From contig JABAKD010000006.1 in the NCBI GenBank assembly GCA_012845835.1, forward strand, positions 124,001-188,000: DNA of 64,000 bases, read 5' to 3'. The DNA is from Undaria pinnatifida (taxonomy: Eukaryota > Sar > Phaeophyceae > Laminariales > Alariaceae). The notes beneath the pieces were generated by a model. It saw only the letters and a list, made by a program, of their open reading frames with translations, did no database searches and was not told the origin of the DNA. Made by a program: the position numbers and the translations under genes. Numbering within the stretch: position 1 is the first letter of the stretch; the number at the start of each line of letters is the position of its first letter. Shown here one piece after another: positions 55,843 through 64,000 of this stretch.

Positions 55843-57540
55843 TAGGGATCAACGCTCGTGGCTCCCGAACCGTTGCTCATTGGTTTAAACTTTCGCCGTC
55901 GATACCAAGCGCGCACACGGCGAAACTCTCTCATTCGTCATTTTCTTCCCGGAGCGTAACTTGTTCGCTACGCCAAGATTGTGTAGGTTTTGACCGTGCA
56001 ATTTAATGCCTCTCTGATTCAATATTTCAACAGAAACGCCGCATTATGATGGTACCCAAGGTGTTCATTGCTGCTCCATGAATTTTCGTTCTATCATATT
56101 ATGTTTAGTTGCTGTGCATGTCTCCCACCCGGATCGTTCTTGCTCTCGGAAGTATCTAAGTAACCGTATGAAACGAAGTCCCGCCATATGCTTGGTGTTC
56201 TAGGTCGTTGAAGGTTTTCTCCGTATATGCATGGCAATAACCAAACGGGCGAACGAATCGTTTTCAAATGTTCGTTGGAAATGGGAGCAATCATGGTATA
56301 TGCTGATGCGAGATGTTGAAGGTTTGGAATGCTGCCGTAGCCATATTGAAGAGTACCTAACCCTAAGCTTTGGTTGCATTGCGCCAAAACGAACACGTTT
56401 GATATCAGGTGTGTGCCCGATAGTGGTAATGTTGATCATACACCGCACTAAAGTGTGACGTATCTATCCACACGAGAGTCGATTAATTCCAGCCCGTAAG
56501 GAGGTTCTTGCATGGCGATACTGACACGCGTCGAATGTCTGTGCACACTCCTGTGTCACGGATGAAGGAGGTCGGCGTGAAACGATTCGGTTCTCAATAC
56601 AAAATTGACCCCAAAACGAAGCCAGTTTCCGCAGTGTCACGTAACAGTCCCCGCCGATCGTTTGGCGGAAAATAATATATCAACATAATCGTTACCTGCC
56701 ACGATCGGTGTTCTACTGTTCACGCGCAAGAAGACATTTGATAATTGATTCATTTGCCTCGAAGACGTAATATGTCCATGCGTGTTTAGGGTTTTAAGAG
56801 TTCTAGCTGAACATCATACAGCCGTCATACACCGGCCAGAAAAACGTTTCTATCGGTTCAAAGTGGCACCGTGTTAACATCATGAATCCGGTGGTTTTGG
56901 AATGCATGTAAGATATCACTAAAGAAAAGATTTGTCCATATCATATATGAGATCTCCACCTTGTGTTCGGACGCCTGTAATGTCGTTTAGAACGATTTCA
57001 TTATTATTGGTTGAAGGGTGATTCTACGAGATATCCCATTCGTCTCAGGTGCCTTAGGTGTTTTCTTCGACGTGCTTGAGTACACGGCGGAAAATACACA
57101 AACAATCCCACCAAAAGTCGAATGTTGGTTCTCAGGAAAAAATATTACGTACTTCCTTGCCTATTTAAAGCAGAATACAGGAACAAATATGCGAGCAGAA
57201 TTTGAGCACTCAACGAAAAATGTCTGTTTAAACCGGATGCAATAATTTTTAACTCTTTCTGAACAAATGAGTGTTAAGTAACCTGGCAAGGGCCCGGGAA
57301 GGGAGTACACCTCTTGTTCTTAGTCGCCGAACACGGAATTCTATTGGTCGCCCCTGTCGCTGCTCTATCACAGGACGCCACCAGCATCCTGTCCATCGAC
57401 GGGCAATCCCTTAGTGCGTTCGCGTAGGTTTAACAACAAATATTAGTCAGGTGTGAAATAACGGCCTAGGGCACAGTAACAAGAGCCCTATTCATTTCAT
57501 AGGTTACTTGGTCACAATGGAATTGTTTTGGTCGAATGTG
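55816..57540. other. Unassigned stretch
   Basis: Frames of up to 100 codons on both strands overlap each other (56094-56448) and show no recognised domain. No repeat with another place in the window was noticed. Confidence 0.45.
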
Positions 57541-57860
57541 TCCCAGCAGGCCTGGTAAACCCGCAACTTCACATGCGCTAAAAAACAACCAAAATGATCT
57601 GAGGTAACATCACGAATGTTGTCGTTTGACAATCAAGTAGCATGTTGACGAACCCAAACCATATCCGTTTGTATCCCCAGATACGTCTTTGCACAGTGTA
57701 GGCGCATGGTGGTATGCTATCTGCTACATCATCTTCGTTAGTATTCCCTGCACTGTGCAATGTTACGTGTGCATGAATTCATGAGGCATCATTAACAACA
57801 TAAATCGTACCCCGCGCATGCCCTGTTTGAGGTTCGAGCTTCAGCTACATTGAAAGTAAT
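57540..57860. repeat. Diverged duplication, copy 1
   Basis: It aligns with 58,640-58,930 in the same orientation: GCACAGTGTAGGC versus GCACAGTATAGGC, GTGGTATGCTAT-TG versus GTGGCATGCTATTTG, CGCGCATGCCCTGTTTGAGG versus CACGCATGCTCTGTTTGGGG. A minus-strand protein-like segment is kept in both (AYTVQRRIWG and AYTVRTLIWG), so an old coding sequence is possible. Confidence 0.75.
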
Positions 57861-58267
57861 GTGAAGAGTGTTCTGTCACAAGTGCTCGTACTAACAGAAT
57901 AACCACTCCAATGCATACGTGTAAAATATCATGCAGCTTGCTCGTCTAAAAGAGCAAAATGGTCGACGAATCATTGACTGCATCCTGTTGCCAAAATATC
58001 GAACCATATGACTCTGATGGAACTCGACTTTTCGTAAGATCTGTTTGCTAATCACCGGTATACTTATGCACCACCGTCGAAAGCCTGTACGTCTATATAG
58101 CGCGCCTTGACGAATGGTTACGATTCACCTGCTTCCAATGTTATCCGAAACGTACAGCAATTATGCAGGTACCATCGTGCCCCCGACGACTCATAGACTG
58201 ATCAAATAATAATGTTTTTCAACCAAGAGCTGGAACTGTAGACTACTTGTATCTCCGATGCCTTGTA

Positions 58268-58930
58268 TTAAGACGCTGATATCATTTTTTTCGACTCACG
58301 CGCAGGTGCAATTTGTATCAGAAATTCAGTGATGGACATTGACGGAAATACTACATGTTCAAGCAACTCAGCCGTTGAATTCGGAGGTGAGGAAAGTAGC
58401 AAAAATTGCCGCACTGTATCAAAAGCAACATTAAACCGTGCGCACAGTACTGCTTGTAGAGCAGCTGCAGTTTTTGCGCAGGACCGCAAACAGTAATGAG
58501 ATGTTTTCCTTTACATAAAGCAACACCCTCGGGCACAGTAAGGAGGTCCATGTTCGTTTGACAGGATATTCAGTACAGCAGTCCATTGTCGATCGGTTGT
58601 GTTACGGCACACCCAGCACAACAGAAAATTCACATGATCCAATGCACCTAAATTTCCTGAGATAGGTGTGACGAACACGGTCCTTTGACTAGCGACTATC
58701 ATCTTGGCGAAACCGTCCTCTATATGTCCGTTCCCCCAGATTAATGTTCGCACAGTATAGGCCACATTGTGGCATGCTATTTGTTGCATAATCTTGGCAA
58801 GTCTCGCCTGCACTACGTGATTTAGCATGCATGTTAATTGAGGAGGGATAGTCAAGAACAGAAATTGCTACCACACGCATGCTCTGTTTGGGGTTCAAAC
58901 TTCAGGCACATTGATCGTATTGAATTATGG
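58268..58930 (-). pseudogene. Unknown protein relic, includes duplication copy 2
   Basis: Minus-strand frames 58,511-58,855 (LTCMLNHVVQARLAKIMQQI, AYTVRTLIWGNGHIEDGF, VNFLLCWVCRNTTDRQWTAV) and 58,268-58,489 (AAALQAVLCARFNVAFDTVR, ELLEHVVFPSMSITEFL) follow one another closely and read like one decayed protein. I cannot name a family. Part of it recurs at 57,540-57,860. It is listed as a possible relic only. Confidence 0.3.
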
Positions 58931-59415
58931 ATGTTAGGATCCATGTATGGATATCGGGATCCATAACTTTGTTGATGTGCAGTTGTTTGGCCCGAGTAAA
59001 CTTGAAAATGTTTATGTATATTCATGACAAAAGCAATTGCAGCGAGATCGAGTTCGTTACTTCTCACCAACGCATTGTATCTTACATACATTTCCGGATA
59101 TTGACTACATTGTAGGATGACTAGCTTACCAACATACGTATCTGAGAATGTTTTAGGGAACATTACTGCGAATTGCTATAGGGCGGATCGTCGGCTAGTA
59201 CAACCACCGGTAAAGCACATCTGCCCGTAGCATGGGCATTGTGCCGTGACAACGAGGGACGACGTTGCCCACGTTTCGATTTTGTGGTCACATGAGCGCC
59301 ATTGTTCACACTATCATATTTATTCTTCTCCACACGTGATCTTAACAGACACCTCGGTGTCACCTCTGCAACTATAAGCACAGGGACAGAGCCCCAGGAC
59401 GTTCCAGTGGTTCAG
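58915..59415. repeat. Tandem duplication of about 740-bp period, copy 1
   Basis: It aligns with 59,655-60,165: GATGGATGTCAAGATCC versus TATGGATGTTAGGATCC, TTGTTGATGTG-AGT, GTATCTGAGAA-G-TTTA, GGCTAGTACA, ATGGGCA-TGTGCCGTGACAAC. On the minus strand both copies retain FSDT-x-x-G-x-(L/I)VIL-CSQ and LSRH-AH-T. Confidence 0.85.
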
Positions 59416-59654
59416 ATTACTAGCCGCCCAATTATCGATATATCGATTGACGCCGTTCTACGGCAGCCCCTCACCATTTCTCTAACGACGTCGCCGGTTG
59501 GGACGTCAGCTCCCGGCTGTATCCCTTGAATATTCCTTAAAATATTCCACCCTAACGTGTTCGTTTGGATATCCCTCGGCAAACCAAAAAAGTACATCAA
59601 GTTATTTTCTCATAGCATCTTTTCTTGTTTCGAGTACCTATGAAATCTTTAAAG

Positions 59655-60165
59655 GGGGCGTATCAAATGATGGATGTCAAGATCCGCATAAATATGAAAT
59701 CCGGGATCCATGCCGTTGTTGATGTGTAGTCACTCTGCAGGAGTAAAATATTTTTCGTGTACTTCCTGAGAACTGTAACATAAGGCGAGATTAAGTTTGT
59801 TCCTTGTCGCCGACGCGTCGATTCCAAAACGTATAGTTCGGACCATTGACTACAATGTAGAATCACTATCCTACCACTGTTAGTATCTGAGAACGCTTTA
59901 CGGAGCAATTCCGGGACTTGCTATTAGCCGGATCGGCGGCTAGTACAGCGACCAGTAGAGTACATATGTCTGTAGGATGGGCAATGTGCCGTGACAACCA
60001 CGGAACGCATCGTCCACGTCTGACACTTTCTTTTTTTCGATCGTTTAGCCACATTAGCGCTACTATTCAAGCTATGTTCACCTTCACATGTGATCTTGAT
60101 AGACACTTCAATGCCACCTCTGCAACTCTAAGTACAGAGTCAGAGCCTCGAGTCGTGCAAGTGTT
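59655..60165. repeat. Tandem duplication of about 740-bp period, copy 2
   Basis: This is the partner of 58,915-59,415, perhaps 70 percent identical by eye, hence old. The minus-strand frames 59,663-59,908 (FSDTNSGRIVILHCSQWSEL) and 59,866-60,054 (GRCVPWLSRHIAHPTDICTL) match frames in copy 1. These may be traces of a duplicated unknown gene. Confidence 0.85.
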
Positions 60166-60233
60166 TTAGAACGCCATTTCACGATTATGCTGTGATTAGT
60201 GTTGGTAACAGCATATTAGCCGCCATTCGGTAT

Positions 60234-63220
60234 ATGTTATAAAAATGAAAATACACTCCAGCTGTGAGATCGAAGATTTCGTCGAAACTCATCTTTGCAA
60301 GCTGTGTGTGATACTCCGATTGCGCGCATTACGAGTTGTGTGTCCTCATTAAGGATATAGGTCGGCGACTCCCCTTTCAGCTACAGTGTAGCTATCAGGG
60401 TCAACTGGTTGATTGTAGTCAGTCTGTGCGCGGAAACTATTAAACCCGTTTCTGAGGGGGACAAAATCTGACAGCTGTGAAGGGAAAGGGGGGGCCTGGT
60501 TTTGATCAAAAGCGAGCGGGTTTGGAGGGGGGCGGGGGGGGGGGGGGGGGAGGGAAAGGGGCAATTTGTGCATGTAAGCTATAAATCCTTTCGAGGGGAT
60601 AAATCTGACGGTTTTGGCACCAGTATATTATTGGGGGCGGGGGGGGGGGGGAGGGGGGTTGGGGCGGGGGGGGGGGGGGGGGGGGCAGCTTGATATGTGC
60701 CTGGAAACTATACATTATTTTGAGGGGATAAATGTGACATTTTTGGAAATAATACATCAGTTTATCATGTATATCCTGGGGTAAGTCGTACAATCAGTGA
60801 GTAAAGAGAGGGTGGAGTGTTCGAGGGGGTGGGGTTGGGATGGGTTGGGGGGGGAGGGTGGGGGGTGGGGGCGGGGGGGGGGGGTGATGGGGAAGAAGGG
60901 GGCGTTCGAGGCGGGGGGGGGGGGGGGGGGAACACAGCGGCATGGATGGCTCTCGAAAGATAATGAGGTGATATCCTGTGCGTGAAGTGTTTATTTATGT
61001 GGCGGATTTCGATATTTGGTGGGGCGTTTGAGTAAAGGAGAGCAAGAGGGGGGGGGGGGGGGGGAGATTATTTAGGAGGTTTAGGTCACAAATAATATTC
61101 AAATACACTTCGGCTGTGAGATCAAAGATATGTATCAGCTTGTTATACGCGTGGTGCTAGGTCTAGGCGATCGTGCAGGTGGTCGGGAAAGAGGGGGCGT
61201 TGGAGGGGGGGGGGGGGGGGGGGAAACACAGCGGCATGGATGGCTCTCGAAAGATAATGAGGTGATATCCTGTGCGTGAAGTATTTATTAATGTGGCGGA
61301 TTTTGATATTTGGTGGGGCGTTTGAGTAAGGGAGAGCAAGAGGGGGGGGGGAGGGAGATTTTTAGGAGGTTTAGGTCACAAATAATATTCAAATACACTT
61401 CGGCTGTGAGATCAAAGATATGTAGCAGCTTGTTATACGCGTGGTGCTAGGTCTAGGCGATCGTGTAGGTGGTCGGAAAAGAGGGGGCGTTGGAGGGGGG
61501 GGGGGGGGGGGGGGATATAATTGAAAACTACGTCATGGATGGTCAGAAAGATAATGACGTGATATCAACTGCGTATAGGTGTTTATTACTCAGGCCGATT
61601 TTGATTGGGAGTGGGGCGTTTGGACAGACTAGGCGGAATGGGGGGGGGGGATCGGGGGACGGAGGGGCGGGGGGGGGTGAGGGTTGGGGTTTGTTATGAA
61701 AAAGAGGTCAGTGGAGGTGGAGGGGAGGGGGGGGTGGGGGGGGGGTGGGGGGGGGGCGGCGGGCGGGACATTTCAATATGTGCGCGGAAACTATAAATTC
61801 TCAAAGGGGACAAACCTGACGATTGAAGCAATAAGACATCCCTTTATATCATCGGGTTTGTAATGTTTACTATTCTAGAAGGTTTGATGTTAGATGCAGC
61901 ATGCAACCCAGTGTTTAAGTTTAGTAAATAACGTGTTAAATCTTCATATTTTGTTGTTGTATGATACATCGATCGAAAGCTAGAATATTTTATAGAATAT
62001 TTGTAGGTACCATTATTTTCTGACATCGCTAATTATAAGAAATAGATACGTATTGTCAGATGCAACAGGCGAGGTGATTTGGTCATGCACTGTTTGTCAC
62101 CATCATTCCGTTATTATCGACATCGCTAATTATGCGCAAGAGATACGTATTGCCAAATACAGCATGCGAGGTGATGTATGTGGCCATGTGCTGTCTCCGT
62201 CATTGAGCATTAGAGGTAGGGATGCGAATCGTCAGTTTTAAAGGAAAGCTTGGTATACATGTGTTCAATTACGTTACCTCATTAGTCATACTTGGTATAC
62301 ACGCGCTCAATCACGTTACCTCGTTAGTAATACTTCGCTTGGCATAGGTGGGGAGGCGATCATGCAGACGGTATGTACGAAATACCCTACGTAATGGGTT
62401 GGTAAGGTTGTTTACTGCAATTTTAACACATCCGCCTGTGCTTCCTTTTCCAAATTATTTTTGTCTCAAAAAATGTACGATTTCACGCCTATGATTTTAC
62501 CTTGTCGATGTGGGGCTCTGCGGTCGTCAATTTTAAGTCAGAGATACGTCCTACAAATACATCAGGCGAGGTGGGTACGTGATGTCATATATATTCGATG
62601 TCATCACTATTGATCGCGAGGGTGATTTTACTTCGTGAGGTAAATGGTACTGTGTTTCGTAGAGGTCGTCTCAGGAGGGTATGCGATGGGTCGGCAGTGT
62701 ATCACGTCTGCTTGTGCTTCCTTTTCAACTTATTATTGTCTCAAATGTGCGATTTCACGTCCATGATTTTTACCGTGCCGCTGTGGGGCTCTGAGGTCGC
62801 TAATTCTAAGACAGAGATACATCTTACAAATACAGCTGTTGAGGTGGGCATGCAACGTCATATATATGCGATGTCACTACTATTGAAGGCGAGGGTGACT
62901 TCACTTCGTCAGGCATATGCTACTGCGTTTCGTAAAGGTTGTCTCACGTGGACGTGCGATGTCACCACTATTGAACGCGAGGGTGACTTTACTTCATTAG
63001 GCACATTCCACTGCGTTTGGAATAGTAGAGGTTGTCAGGCAATCATGTAAGCGGATGGAGGCACGAAATACCATGCGTAATAGGTTGGTCGTGTGGTTTA
63101 CCGCAGTGTTAACATCCCTGTCTGTACTTACTTTCCACATTATTATAGACTATATAGTGTACACTTATACGTCCTGTTTTCTCCCCACTGTCGTCGAAGA
63201 TGTTGTAGTCCTGTAGATGT
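60234..63220. mobile_element. Foldback family copy FB7 (left arm and core)
   Basis: The arm starts ATAAAAATGAAAATACACTC at about 60,238, has TTTTGATCAAAA at 60,500, G tracts of up to about 25, and repeated GTGGTGCTAGGTCTAGGCGA modules at 61,150 and 61,440. To about 61,700 it matches FB3. From 61,750 to 63,220 it matches the inner left arm and core of FB2 (23,650-24,600), with extra repeat units. No right arm follows at 63,220, where unrelated sequence starts. It is thus truncated on one side. Confidence 0.82.
61790..63220. other. Core of FB7 with diverged internal repeats
   Basis: Units built on GCTAATT-TAAGA-AGAGATAC, GAGGTG-GCATGCA, CACTATTGAACGCGAGGGTG and CTACTGCGTTTCGTA occur at about 62,022, 62,118, 62,520, 62,800 and 62,950. 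They also occur in the FB2 core at 23,925 and 24,280. The repeat number is larger here than in FB2. The 150-codon frame at 62598-63050 runs through these repeats and is not trusted. Confidence 0.7.
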
Positions 63221-64000
63221 CGCGTCCATGTCTGGTGCTCTTGTTAGTGGTGTTCATGAAAACATGCCCTAACATGCAGTAGATGATCGCTCAGTGGTGT
63301 TCCTTTCCTTTACATCAAGCCAGGTAGTATATGCCAACGCAACCGCTTGCTTGAAAAATGACAAAGAAATTCCTCACACATCTGACACAGAGAAGACGCG
63401 GCCCGAAGATTGTTCAGTATACCGACGGTCAGGAACAGGTTATCGAGCAGCGCAGTTGATTTTTAATACCGCTCCTCACTCCACCTAAGACACTACGGGC
63501 ATGCGTTGGACCCAGTTCGCTGATGCCCAAACCAATTTCAAAGGAGGTGATGTGGTGGGCGAATGCTATAATGATTTGCGCTGCTTCGATTACCCTGCCT
63601 CTCGTTCTGTTTGTTCTTGCGTTCTTGATGAACCTGTCATATGGCAACGAGCAGTTGTGACGCATTTTTAGGTTTGTGTGAAGACTTTATGTGGACTATG
63701 TGATGTTTCAGACTCGTAGGGTCCTCAATTTGGAACCCAGGGTATATGGGTTCCACCTTTTGACTGGTGTTCGTATACGGACGTATATATGGTTCTAGTG
63801 TGTCGTGTGTCCGCGTGGTTTTTCACGTATGTTTTGGTTGATATTCTAGACTTGGTTATCGTATTGTTTCAAAGTGGTGCTTTACGCGTTTTTGATGTTA
63901 CACATATATGTTTTGGTTTATGTTCTAGACTTTGTTATCGTGTTGTTTCGGAGCGGTATTTTCGAATACATGTTATTTTGTAACCACGTAGTTTTTGCTA
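63221..64000. other. Unassigned stretch at the right edge
   Basis: No recognised domain. 63,800-63,980 holds a weak internal repeat (TATGTTTTGGTT-AT-TTCTAGACT at about 63,829 and 63,907). A gene extending beyond the window cannot be excluded. Confidence 0.4.

Noticed and set aside
62598-63050. 150-codon ORF in the FB7 core
   Set aside because: It runs through diverged internal repeats also found in FB2, where the frame is not kept open.

Overview
The window looks like nuclear DNA from a repeat-rich eukaryote, most likely an alga or other protist. It contains a tyrosine-recombinase (DIRS-type) retrotransposon family, a Ty1/copia relic, a LINE fragment and a Tigger/pogo DNA transposon with two apparent GT-AG introns. 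It also has microsatellites, minisatellites and very long G/C homopolymer tracts. There are no bacterial-style operons or ribosome-binding sites. I could not assign a species, and I recognise no intact single-copy host gene. Almost everything that can be named is a transposon or a duplicated repeat.

Layout. 0-8 kb: an unassigned stretch with an ACA/ACT microsatellite, then DIRS-type fossil A on the minus strand (2.05-8.04 kb) with direct terminal repeats. 8-15.7 kb: unassigned DNA and a 1,858-bp tandem duplication whose second copy was later split by an 817-bp insertion. 17.9-20.3 kb: a broken Tigger/pogo transposase gene. 20.3-35.9 kb: a dense patchwork of several short dispersed repeat families and the richest part of a foldback element family. 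36.2-41.7 kb: DIRS-type fossil B, minus strand, same family as A. 41.7-47.9 kb: diverged repeats, a repeat copy interrupted by a 168-bp foldback fragment, a LINE reverse-transcriptase fragment and minisatellites. 48-52.9 kb: a Ty1/copia fossil, minus strand. 53.3-55.8 kb: a repeat also seen at 46.7-47.1 kb, here split by a GGTACC-rich minisatellite of about 41-bp period. 55.8-60.2 kb: unassigned DNA with two older duplications. 60.2-63.2 kb: another foldback element.

The most distinctive feature is a family of large foldback-like elements, called FB here. The best copy (22.45-25.96 kb) has two inverted arms of about 1.3 kb around a core of about 0.9 kb. The arms are built from repeated modules: a terminal motif AATACACTCCAGCTGTGAGA, G/C tracts up to 36 nt long, and a conserved palindrome TTTTGATCAAAA. 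Seven full, partial or minimal copies occur in 64 kb. Two insertions can be compared with an uninterrupted related copy in the same window. One copy carries a different core. No transposase was found in any of them, so they look non-autonomous.

Limits: all similarities were judged by eye from the sequence. No database search or computed alignment was available. Boundaries of repeats are approximate unless stated to be exact.
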